From assembly GCA_900547455.1 (NCBI GenBank), contig URGV01000039.1, positions 1 to 19,235 on the forward strand: a stretch of 19,235 nucleotides of DNA, written 5' to 3'. Under the pieces are notes generated by a model. The model did no database searches, was not told where the DNA came from, and was given only the letters and a program-made list of their open reading frames with translations. A program made the position numbers and the translations under genes. Below, one piece after another: positions 1-5,720 of this stretch. Numbering within the stretch: position 1 is the first letter of the stretch; every line of letters starts with the position of its first letter. This DNA comes from an uncultured Oscillospiraceae bacterium (GTDB lineage: Bacteria; Bacillota; Clostridia; Oscillospirales; Ruminococcaceae).

Positions 1-20
1 TCCCCGCGACGGGAAAGTCA

Positions 21-132
21 CCCGGGGTGGAGGGGCGGAGCGCCCTCCTGGTGGGGGCAGGAGCCAAGTCTGACGGCTTGCTCCGGAGGCCGAAGGCCCC
101 CACTTTGGGGGGCAGAGGGGCGCCAGCCCCTC
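21..132. repeat. GC-rich hairpin-forming intergenic repeat, left edge
   Basis: This is a very GC-rich stretch with no convincing gene. Bases 21-45 recur as a perfect inverted copy at 19116-19140, and bases 48-64 recur inverted with one mismatch at 19172-19188. Several stems can be drawn: 51-58 with 96-103 (GTGGGGGC/GCCCCCAC), enclosing 60-68 with 77-84 around one bulged base, and 115-121 with 126-132 (GAGGGGC/GCCCCTC). The two shared modules lie in a different order at the two edges, so this is a mosaic of short modules and not a single copied element. A 72-codon frame runs through it, but its low-complexity Pro/Arg/Gly product looks like a by-product of GC content. Confidence 0.7.
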
Positions 133-179
133 ACAGGGTTCGGGGCAGGGGCCCTCGGCAGCGTCCCCATATAAAAAAG

Positions 180-209
180 TCATATCCCCCATGCGGACAA
201 ACATATACT
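180..209 (+). promoter_or_regulatory. putative sigma-E promoter of spoIID
   Basis: A -35-like TCATATC (180-186) and a -10-like CATATACT (202-209) are separated by 15 bases. This is close to the Bacillus sigma-E pattern (KMATATT, about 14 bases, CATACANT), with one mismatch in each box. spoIID of B. subtilis is transcribed by sigma-E, so the match is biologically sensible. A start near 216 would place the transcript just upstream of the ribosome site at 226-234, and it would exclude the in-frame ATG at 191 as a start. The assignment rests on motif reading alone. Confidence 0.45.
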
Positions 210-235
210 GTCTGCAGAACCGGACAGGAAGGGGT

Positions 236-1288
236 ATGCAGATGAGAATGATGGCGCTGATGGCTGTGCTGCTGGCGGTGTGCCTGGTGGTGCTGCCGCT
301 TTTGTTTAGCAACAAACCGTTCCAGCCGACCCGGATGGAACAGGAGCAGCAGATGCAGCCGCTGCAAACGCAGGAGCCGCAGCAGCAGGCAAAACAGGAG
401 GAACAGCAGGAAGAAGAGCAGGCAGAGAAGGCGGCAGATTGGGAGCCGTTTTTGATCCTCAACCGCACTACCGGTGAAATCGAGGAAGTTCCGGTAGAGG
501 AGTATGTGGTGGGGGCGCTGTGCTCCGAGATGCCCGCCACCTTCCACACCGAGGCGCTCAAAGCCCAGGCGGTCAGTGCGCACACCTGGGCGCTGTACTG
601 CCAGCGGCAGGCGCGGGAGAGCGGTCAGCCCTACGACTTTTCCGCCGACCCGCTCAACTGGCAGGGCTACGTCACCGAGGAGCAGGCCAGAGAGCGCTTT
701 GGCGACTACTTTGACCAGTACTGGGGCCGGGTCAAAAATGCGGCTCAGGCGGTCTGGCAGGAGATTGTGGTGGATGAGGCGGGCGAGCCGATTGTGGCGG
801 CCTACCACGCCATCAGCTCCGGCCGCACCGAATCGGCGGAGAATGTCTGGGGCAATCCGCTCTCCTACCTGGTGCCGGTGGACAGCGCCGGGGACATCCA
901 CGCGCCGGGCTATGAGGAGAGCGTCTCCTTCACAGTAGAGGAGCTTCAGTCGCTCTTGCAGGCCGCTGAGCCTGCCCCCGCGCTTTCGGACGATCCCTCC
1001 CAGTGGCTGAGCGTGCTGGAACGTTCCGGTTCCGGCTATGTGACGCTGGTCCGGGTAGGGGATCAGAGCATCAGCGGCATCGAGCTGCGGGAGCTGCTGG
1101 GGCTGCGCTCCAGCGACTTTGACTTTACGTTGCAGGACGGGACCTTTACCTTCACCACCCTCGGCTACGGACACGGGGTGGGGATGAGCCAGTACGGGGC
1201 GGATTATCTGGCGCGGCAGGGAAGCGACTATCGCGCTATCCTCGAGCACTACTACACCGGGGCCTCGGTGGTGGAGCGGGAAGAATGA
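236..1288 (+). CDS. spoIID: Stage II sporulation protein D (SpoIID), peptidoglycan lytic enzyme
   Basis: SpoIID is a membrane-anchored lytic transglycosylase that, with SpoIIP and SpoIIM, remodels septal peptidoglycan during engulfment of the forespore. The 350-residue product has a short N-terminus, one membrane segment (about residues 6-24), a Gln/Glu-rich linker (about 35-65) and the SpoIID domain. Within the domain are VEEYVVGALCSEMP (87-100), whose SEMP glutamate (E98) matches the known catalytic Glu, the YHAISSGRTESAENVWG stretch, and the C-terminal GHGVGMSQYGA motif (His313). Length is normal for the family. Start ATG 236 is chosen because AGGAAGGGG (226-234) precedes it; ATG 242 is possible, while ATG 191 lies inside the likely promoter. 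No spoIIP or spoIIM is in view. The family assignment is secure. Confidence 0.93.
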   Translation: MQMRMMALMAVLLAVCLVVLPLLFSNKPFQPTRMEQEQQMQPLQTQEPQQQAKQEEQQEEEQAEKAADWEPFLILNRTTGEIEEVPVEEYVVGALCSEMPATFHTEALKAQAVSAHTWALYCQRQARESGQPYDFSADPLNWQGYVTEEQARERFGDYFDQYWGRVKNAAQAVWQEIVVDEAGEPIVAAYHAISSGRTESAENVWGNPLSYLVPVDSAGDIHAPGYEESVSFTVEELQSLLQAAEPAPALSDDPSQWLSVLERSGSGYVTLVRVGDQSISGIELRELLGLRSSDFDFTLQDGTFTFTTLGYGHGVGMSQYGADYLARQGSDYRAILEHYYTGASVVEREE

Positions 1289-1305
1289 GCGCAGCGCCTT
1301 CTATC

Positions 1306-1329
1306 CCAAAAAGAAAACTTGCTTTTTGG
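1306..1329 (+). other. AT-rich hairpin after spoIID, overlapping the arsR promoter
   Basis: CCAAAAAG (1306-1313) and CTTTTTGG (1322-1329) form a perfect 8-bp stem with an 8-base loop, 17 bases after the spoIID stop. No T-run follows, so it is at best a weak terminator. It covers the -35 box of the following promoter, so it may instead be a regulatory structure. Confidence 0.35.
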
Positions 1330-1347
1330 CTGAAAATAAGGTATCAT
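1319..1347 (+). promoter_or_regulatory. sigma-A promoter of the ArsR-family gene
   Basis: TTGCTT (1319-1324) and TATCAT (1342-1347) are separated by 17 bases. The predicted start near 1354 lies just before a TATGA/TCATA inverted repeat, an arrangement typical of autorepressed ArsR-family promoters. The -10 context GGTATCATAA is the same as in the metK promoter further along. Confidence 0.55.
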
Positions 1348-1362
1348 AAAGGGGAAACCATG

Positions 1363-1380
1363 TATGAACAACCGCTCATA
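1363..1380 (+). promoter_or_regulatory. putative ArsR/SmtB-type operator
   Basis: TATGAACAACCGCTCATA contains perfect TATGA/TCATA half-sites 8 bases apart and a GAACA core like that in SmtB/CzrA-type operators. It lies directly downstream of the predicted transcription start of the ArsR-family gene, where a bound dimer would block transcription. Metal-responsive autoregulation is inferred. Confidence 0.45.
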
Positions 1381-1425
1381 TGTTGAGCCGGACCGAGCAG
1401 CTTGCTGCGGAAAGGAAAGGACACG

Positions 1426-1794
1426 ATGTCAAAAATCAATGGGGAACAGGACCTCGACCGCTGCCAGGTGACCCACCACCATCAGCTGGAATACTTAAAA
1501 AACCGCATGCCATCCCAGCAGGAGATGGAGGCCGCAGCGGAGCTGTTCAAGGTGTTCGGCGACCCGACCCGGCTCAAGCTGCTGGCGGCGCTGCTGGGGC
1601 AGGAGATGTGCGTCTGCGATTTGAGCGACCTGCTGGGCATTTCCCAGTCGGCGGTCTCCCATCAGCTGCGGCTGCTGCGCACCAGCCGCCTGGTCAAAAA
1701 CCGCCGGGAGGGCAAGTCGGTGTTCTACTCACTGGATGACGACCACGTCGCCACCATCCTGGCGCAGGGAATGGAGCACATCCGCCATCAATAA
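1426..1794 (+). CDS. ArsR/SmtB-family metal-responsive repressor
   Basis: This is a 122-residue winged-helix repressor. The family dimers leave DNA when they bind metal ions, releasing transport or detoxification genes. FGDPTRLKLLAAL (44-56) and the recognition helix SQSAVSHQLRLLR (73-85) are typical. Two possible metal sites are visible. The first is an alpha-3 type CVC (Cys62, Cys64) with Cys13 and a His cluster (17-19) near the N-terminus, as in CadC. The second is an alpha-5 type Asp105-x-His107 with His118 and His121, matching the zinc site of CzrA/SmtB. Zinc, cadmium or lead are therefore more likely ligands than arsenite. Start ATG 1426 has AAAGGAAAGG before it. No metal pump lies next to it, so the target may be elsewhere. 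Family certain, ligand inferred. Confidence 0.9.
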   Translation: MSKINGEQDLDRCQVTHHHQLEYLKNRMPSQQEMEAAAELFKVFGDPTRLKLLAALLGQEMCVCDLSDLLGISQSAVSHQLRLLRTSRLVKNRREGKSVFYSLDDDHVATILAQGMEHIRHQ

Positions 1795-1804
1795 AAGATC
1801 AGTT

Positions 1805-1856
1805 AAAAAGGACCGCGGCGCGCCCGCTGAGGAGCAGGGCGCCGCGGCACCTTTTT
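1805..1856 (+). terminator. strong intrinsic terminator after the ArsR-family gene
   Basis: AAAAAGG plus a GC-rich arm (CCGCGGCGCGCCC, 1813-1825) pairs with GGGCGCCGCGG and CCTTTTT (ending at 1856), around a loop of about 11 bases. Because the outer pairs are A-run with T-run, it could also stop transcription arriving on the opposite strand. Confidence 0.8.
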
Positions 1857-1906
1857 GCGCCGGGATGAATGGCACTTTTGCGGCGCTCATATACTAGAGG
1901 TGTCAG

Positions 1907-1937
1907 ACAGCTTGCCGCTGGCAGGCTGTGAATTTTT
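1907..1937 (+). terminator. hairpin with T-run in the leader of the flippase gene
   Basis: ACAGCTTGCC (1907-1916) pairs with GGCAGGCTGT (1920-1929) in a 10-bp stem with one G-T pair and a 3-base loop, followed by GAATTTTT (1930-1937). It has the form of an intrinsic terminator but lies 50 bases beyond another strong terminator and upstream of a gene. It could be a second stop or an attenuator acting on RNA started near 1900. Confidence 0.5.
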
Positions 1938-2030
1938 AGAAAAGATTTTTGCAAAGTAATTGAACAAAGCGCCGCGATGTGGTACGGTATAACAATAGGC
2001 CAAGTGCGTTTTGAGAAAGCGGGTGGACAG

Positions 2031-3773
2031 TTGAGAAAGACAGATCAAAAGCAGGGCTTTGTGCAGGGAGCGATGATCCTGATGATCGGCACGGTGACTG
2101 TCAAGGTGGTCAGCATGCTCTTTAAAATCCCGATCAGCAACATGCTGGGCGGGACAGGATACTCCTATTTTACCAATGCCTATGAGATCTTTAACCTCAT
2201 TTCCACCATCGCCACCGCCGGATTTCCGGTGGCGATCTCCAAGCTGGTTTCGGAAAACAGCGTCCTGGGGCGCTACCGGGACAGCCGGAAAATCTTCCGC
2301 ATCTCGCGCCTGTTCTTTTTGCTCACCGGCTTTTTGTGCATGGTGGTGATGATTCTGGGGGCGGGAACCTTTGCGGCGATGATTCCAAATCCCGGCGCCA
2401 GGCTTTCCATCATCTGCCTTGCCCCCGCGGTGCTGACCTGCTGTTTGATGTCGGCTTACCGCGGCTACTATCAGGGGATGCAGAACATGTACCCGACCTC
2501 CATCTCCCAGATCATCGAGGCGGTGACCAAGATGATTTTTGGGCTGGGCTTGAGCGGCGCGGTGCTGTATCTGACCCAGCGGGAATATGAGACCTACGGC
2601 ACGGTGCTGGGGCAGAGCTATGCCGGCCAGGCGCAGGCCCAGGCGGTGATTGCGCAGCTGGCCAGCGGCGCGGCGGTGCTGGGCGTCAGCCTGTCCACCG
2701 CGGCGGGACTGCTCTACCTGATGATTCGCTGGCGCAAAAAGGGCGACGGCGTCTCCGACGAGCTGGTCAGGCAGTCGCCCCAGCCGCAGCGCGCGGGCGT
2801 GCTCTTTAAAACCATTATCGTCATCGCGGTGCCGGTCTGCCTGGGATCGCTGGCGGTCAATTTTTCCGGCATCATCGACCTGATGACCGTCACCGGTCGC
2901 CTGGCAGAGGTGATGCAGACTGCCCCACAGGCCCTGCTCGACTGCTATGGAGCGAACATCCCCGAGGCGGAGATCATCAACAACAGCGTCCACAACTACC
3001 TCTACGGGGCGTACAGCGGCAAGGCGGTGGTGATTGCCAACCTGGTCCCGGCGCTGACGGCGGGTCTGGCGGTGAGTGCGCTGCCGGTGGTGGCCGAGAG
3101 CTTTGCGCAGGGCAACCGCCTGCGCACCCAGCGCAGCGTCCAAATGGTGCTGCGCATCACCACCATCGTCTGCATCCCGGCGGGGCTGGGCATCAGCGCG
3201 CTGGCGCAGGAGGTCTGCGAGCTGTTCTTCGGCTACAACAGCGAGGTCGCCATCGGCGCGCCGCTCTTGCAGGTGCTGGCCATCGCCTCGATCTTCATCG
3301 CCCTGACCGCCGCCATCAACAGCCTCCTGCAGGCGGTGGGGCGGGTGAGCCTGCCGGTCAAGCTGATTTTGATCGGCAGCCTTGTCAAGCTGGCGATGAA
3401 CTATATCCTGGTCGGCATCCCGCAGATCAACATCCAGGCCGCGCCCTGGTCGACCCTGGCCTGCTATCTGCTGGTCACGGTGCTCAGCCTGATTGCGCTG
3501 CGGCAGAGCGTGGGGGAGCTGGGCGTCGTATCGGTCTTTGTAAAGCCTTTGCTGGCGGGGCTGCTCTGCGCGGCCTTTGCGCGGCTGAGCCAGAACCTGA
3601 TTTCCACCGTCATCGCTTCGCGCTTTGCGGTGCTGGTCTCAGTAGCGGTGGGGGCGCTGGTCTACCTGATCGCCCTGTTTTTGCTCAAAGCCTTCAAAAA
3701 AGAGGACATTGAGATGCTGCCAAAGGGGGAAAAAATAGCAAAGACACTTGAAAAGTACTCGCTTTTAGGGTAA
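2031..3773 (+). CDS. SpoVB/YabM-type polysaccharide flippase (MOP superfamily)
   Basis: This is a polytopic membrane protein of about 580 residues in the MATE/MOP flippase superfamily, which moves lipid-linked oligosaccharides or cell-wall precursors across the membrane. The N-terminus (KQGFVQGAMILMIGTVTVKVVSMLFKIPISNMLGG) is the usual SpoVB/YabM opening, and around a dozen hydrophobic segments follow to the end. Length is slightly above the common 520-550. A TTG at 2031 is preferred as start because the product then opens like its homologues. It has only a weak GGGTGGA ribosome site, and GTG 2004 or ATG 1977 are alternatives. The gene order flippase-mazG-hup-rqcP matches B. subtilis yabM-yabN-yabO, favouring a YabM orthologue. 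Substrate is not visible from sequence. Confidence 0.85.
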   Translation: MRKTDQKQGFVQGAMILMIGTVTVKVVSMLFKIPISNMLGGTGYSYFTNAYEIFNLISTIATAGFPVAISKLVSENSVLGRYRDSRKIFRISRLFFLLTGFLCMVVMILGAGTFAAMIPNPGARLSIICLAPAVLTCCLMSAYRGYYQGMQNMYPTSISQIIEAVTKMIFGLGLSGAVLYLTQREYETYGTVLGQSYAGQAQAQAVIAQLASGAAVLGVSLSTAAGLLYLMIRWRKKGDGVSDELVRQSPQPQRAGVLFKTIIVIAVPVCLGSLAVNFSGIIDLMTVTGRLAEVMQTAPQALLDCYGANIPEAEIINNSVHNYLYGAYSGKAVVIANLVPALTAGLAVSALPVVAESFAQGNRLRTQRSVQMVLRITTIVCIPAGLGISALAQEVCELFFGYNSEVAIGAPLLQVLAIASIFIALTAAINSLLQAVGRVSLPVKLILIGSLVKLAMNYILVGIPQINIQAAPWSTLACYLLVTVLSLIALRQSVGELGVVSVFVKPLLAGLLCAAFARLSQNLISTVIASRFAVLVSVAVGALVYLIALFLLKAFKKEDIEMLPKGEKIAKTLEKYSLLG

Positions 3774-3776
3774 TAT
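3748..3776 (+). promoter_or_regulatory. possible sigma-A promoter of mazG
   Basis: TTGAAA (3748-3753) and TAATAT (3771-3776) are spaced 17 bases apart, at the very end of the flippase gene. The -10 matches only four of six consensus positions, but the area is AT-rich (TAATATATATAAA) in an otherwise GC-rich sequence. Confidence 0.4.
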
Positions 3777-3839
3777 ATATAAAGTCGCATGATAAACCGA
3801 AGGCCACAGGCGGTATCCAAAGCATGGGAGTGTGATATT

Positions 3840-4640
3840 GTGAGCGTGTCTTATCAAAAAAAGGAAAAGTACGGCATCGACGACCTCCTGCAGATTATGC
3901 AGATTCTGCGGGGAGAAGGAGGATGCCCTTGGGACAGGGAACAAACGCACGAGTCGATGCGCAGGGATATGCTGGAGGAAGCGTATGAGGTGTGCGAGGC
4001 GATCGATCTGAACGATCGGGACCTGCTCAAGGAGGAGCTGGGCGATGTGCTGCTGCAGGTGGTGCACCATGCCCGCATCGAGGAGGAGCAGGGTAGCTTT
4101 AACTTTGAGGATGTCTGCGACGGCATCTGCCGCAAGCTGATTGTCCGCCACCCGCACGTCTTTGCGGATGTGCAGGTCAGCAGCACCGGCGAGGTTCTGG
4201 ACAACTGGGAAAAGATCAAGCAGCAGACCAAGGGCCAGACCACCGGAACCGAGACGCTGACCAGTGTCCCCAAGACCTTCCCGGCACTGATGCGCGCCCA
4301 GAAGGTGCAAAAACGCGCCAACAAGCTGGGCTTTAGCTATCCGGATGTTTATTGGGCGATGGACGACCTGAACAGCGAACTGGACGAGCTGCAGGAGGCA
4401 GTGGAGGAGGAAGATCCCCAGAGCTGCTTTGAGGAGCTGGGGGACGTGCTGTTTTCTGCGGTGAACGTCGCGCGCTTTCTGCAGGTGGATGCGGAGGAGA
4501 GCCTGAACGCCTCCACCCAGAAATTTATTGCCCGCGTGCAGAAAACCGAGCAGCTGGCTGCCCAGCGCGGACTGGATTTAAAGGAAGCGTCGATCCAGGA
4601 GCTGGAGGAGCTGTGGAAGCGGGCCAAGGAAGAATGTTAA
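3840..4640 (+). CDS. mazG: Nucleoside triphosphate pyrophosphohydrolase MazG
   Basis: MazG hydrolyses nucleoside triphosphates to monophosphates and pyrophosphate, clearing non-canonical or damaged nucleotides. The 266-residue product has the usual two MazG domains. In the first, CPWD (29-32), EEAYE (46-50) and EELGD (65-69) supply the magnesium-binding acidic residues. The second repeats the pattern as LDELQEAVEEE and CFEELGD. The length equals E. coli MazG. B. subtilis YabN carries an extra N-terminal tetrapyrrole-methylase-type domain that is absent here. Start GTG 3840 follows GGGAG (3825-3829); ATG 3789 has no ribosome site. It sits between the flippase and HU genes, probably co-expressed with HU. 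Identity is secure, the exact start less so. Confidence 0.93.
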   Translation: MSVSYQKKEKYGIDDLLQIMQILRGEGGCPWDREQTHESMRRDMLEEAYEVCEAIDLNDRDLLKEELGDVLLQVVHHARIEEEQGSFNFEDVCDGICRKLIVRHPHVFADVQVSSTGEVLDNWEKIKQQTKGQTTGTETLTSVPKTFPALMRAQKVQKRANKLGFSYPDVYWAMDDLNSELDELQEAVEEEDPQSCFEELGDVLFSAVNVARFLQVDAEESLNASTQKFIARVQKTEQLAAQRGLDLKEASIQELEELWKRAKEEC

Positions 4641-4704
4641 AACAACCGTCCTCTTTGCAGGCGGATGAAAAAAGAAAAGATCACTTAAATGGAGGATAAT
4701 CAAT

Positions 4705-4980
4705 ATGACGAAAGCAGAACTGATCAATGCTGTTGCACAGAAAACCGAACTTTCCAAAAAGGACAGCGAGAAAGCTGTTGTAGCGGTGCTGGACGCCATC
4801 TCGGAGACTCTGGCTGCCGGCGAAAAGGTAGCGCTGGTCGGCTTTGGCACCTTTGAGGTAAAGGAGCGCGCCGCCAGAGAGGGCATCAATCCGCGCACCA
4901 AGGAGAAGATCGAGATCCCGGCTTCCAAGCTGCCTGTCTTCAAAGCGGGCAAGGCGCTCAAGGAAGTTGTCTCCAAGTAA
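4705..4980 (+). CDS. hup: HU-family DNA-binding protein
   Basis: HU is a small nucleoid protein whose dimers bend and wrap DNA without strong sequence preference. The 91-residue length is standard. The product shows the helical dimerisation part (1-40), [15 protein letters not shown] (47-61), and the beta-arm containing [14 protein letters not shown], including the conserved Asn-Pro that inserts into DNA. ATG 4705 follows TGGAGGATAATCAAT, a good ribosome site. An HU gene in the yabM-mazG-rqcP cluster is common in Clostridia. A terminator directly follows, so HU mRNA probably ends there and the gene is expressed more than its neighbours. Confidence 0.96.
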   Translation: MTKAELINAVAQKTELSKKDSEKAVVAVLDAISETLAAGEKVALVGFGTFEVKERAAREGINPRTKEKIEIPASKLPVFKAGKALKEVVSK

Positions 4981-5005
4981 GGAAAAGCAAGGCTTTCATC
5001 GATGC

Positions 5006-5038
5006 AGCAGCTCCGGGGAATTCCGGGGCTGCTCTTTT
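5006..5038 (+). terminator. intrinsic terminator after hup
   Basis: AGCAGCTCCGG (5006-5016) pairs with CCGGGGCTGCT (5023-5033), with one G-T pair and a GGAATT loop, followed by CTTTTAT. It lies 28 bases before rqcP, so rqcP expression needs read-through or a promoter I could not identify. Confidence 0.75.
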
Positions 5039-5066
5039 ATCGAAACAAAATGAAGGAGAGTGTTTT

Positions 5067-5309
5067 ATGCGCTTGGATAAATATTTAAAGATCACCCGCC
5101 TCATCAAGCGCCGCACCGTGGCCAACGAGGCCTGCGACGGCGGCCGCATCCTGGTCAACGGCAAGGTGGCGCGCGCCTCCTATGCGGTTAAGGAGGGGGA
5201 CCTGATCGAGATCCAGATGGGCAACAAGCCCCTGAAGGTCAAGGTGCTCTCGGTCAGCGAGTACGCCACCAAGGAGAGCGCCTCCCAGATGTACCGGGTG
5301 GAGGAATGA
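5067..5309 (+). CDS. rqcP: RqcP (YabO), S4-domain ribosome quality-control factor
   Basis: RqcP binds stalled 50S subunits carrying peptidyl-tRNA and works with RqcH to add C-terminal alanine tails that mark stuck peptides for degradation. The 80-residue product is one S4 RNA-binding domain: MRLDKYLKITRLIKRRTVANEAC followed by GGRILVNGKVARASYAVKEGDLIEI. The length and opening match B. subtilis YabO/RqcP. AAGGAG (5053-5058) lies 8 bases before ATG 5067. In B. subtilis yabP and yabQ, two sporulation genes, follow it; here the next feature is the metK control region, so they are missing from this locus. Confidence 0.93.
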   Translation: MRLDKYLKITRLIKRRTVANEACDGGRILVNGKVARASYAVKEGDLIEIQMGNKPLKVKVLSVSEYATKESASQMYRVEE

Positions 5310-5366
5310 TTTTCCTCCGAAACTCCCGCCAAAACCGATGAAACCAAAGCTGGAGAGGAAAGACAA

Positions 5367-5384
5367 TTTGTCGAATTCGACAAA
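5367..5384. promoter_or_regulatory. perfect palindrome of two inverted Spo0A boxes
   Basis: TTTGTCGAATTCGACAAA is a perfect 18-bp palindrome. Each half, TTTGTCGAA, equals the Spo0A box consensus TTTGTCRAA. The site ends 15 bases before the -35 box of the metK promoter, a position where a response regulator could activate or repress. Binding by Spo0A is inferred; another dimeric regulator with a similar site is possible. Confidence 0.6.
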
Positions 5385-5399
5385 TATTTTCCAACATGG

Positions 5400-5428
5400 T
5401 TGACATCCGCGGCGGGAAGCGGTATCAT
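5400..5428 (+). promoter_or_regulatory. sigma-A promoter of the metK transcript
   Basis: TTGACA (5400-5405, perfect -35) and TATCAT (5423-5428) are separated by 17 bases. The predicted start near 5435 is about 45 bases before the riboswitch aptamer. Confidence 0.75.
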
Positions 5429-5479
5429 AATTGCTACATGAGCGGTGAGAAATGTTCTGCCGCTCTCCAAACTGAACAG

Positions 5480-5586
5480 CCTTATCAAGAGTGACAGAGG
5501 GGACAGGCCCTGTGAAGTCCGGCAACCTGCAAAAAGCGAAGCGCTTTGTAAGGTGCCAAATCCTGCGGCAAAGCCGAGAGATGAGG
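5480..5586 (+). promoter_or_regulatory. SAM-I (S-box) riboswitch upstream of metK
   Basis: Classic S-box signatures occur in order: CTTATCAAGAG (5481-5491), the GGGACAGGCCC stem with CTGTGAAGTCCGGCAACC, AAGGTGCCAAATCC (5550-5563) and GAGAGATGAGG (5576-5586). Helix P1 forms between CCTTATC (5480-5486) and GATGAGG (5580-5586). When SAM binds the aptamer, P1 is stabilised and the downstream terminator forms, so metK is turned off when its product is plentiful. Confidence 0.95.
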
Positions 5587-5592
5587 AAAGCA

Positions 5593-5623
5593 GGACTCGA
5601 TCTCGCGGTCGGGTCCTTTTTTT
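5593..5623 (+). terminator. riboswitch-controlled terminator of metK
   Basis: GGACTCGAT (5593-5601) pairs with GTCGGGTCC (5608-5616), followed by seven T residues (5617-5623). It starts 7 bases after the aptamer and is the expression platform of the SAM-I riboswitch. I did not resolve the competing antiterminator with confidence. Confidence 0.85.
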
Positions 5624-5720
5624 ATTCCAGCTTTAAAAAAGGAACAATCTCGAACAAGCTGCGCGCTGTTTGGTTGACCACCATATCCACATTGCAAAAG
5701 AGAAAGGAACGAAAAAGGAA

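Noticed and set aside
191..235. Upstream ATG at 191 as start of spoIID
   Set aside because: It lies within the sigma-E-like promoter and has no ribosome site; ATG 236 has one.
27..245. 72-codon frame at the left edge
   Set aside because: It runs through the repeat hairpins and the likely spoIID promoter and has no ribosome site.
131..1249. Long open frame on the minus strand opposite spoIID
   Set aside because: It is antisense to a well-supported gene, has Leu/Arg/His-rich composition without recognisable motifs, and no ribosome site was found. GC-rich codon usage keeps this frame open by chance.
1887..3143. 418-codon minus-strand frame opposite the flippase gene
   Set aside because: The product is His/Arg/Gln-rich and low in hydrophobic residues, as expected for the antisense of a membrane-protein gene with GC-rich codons.
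5445..5636. 63-codon frame through the metK leader, considered as a leader peptide
   Set aside because: It coincides with the SAM-I aptamer, whose conserved RNA elements explain the sequence; no ribosome site was seen.
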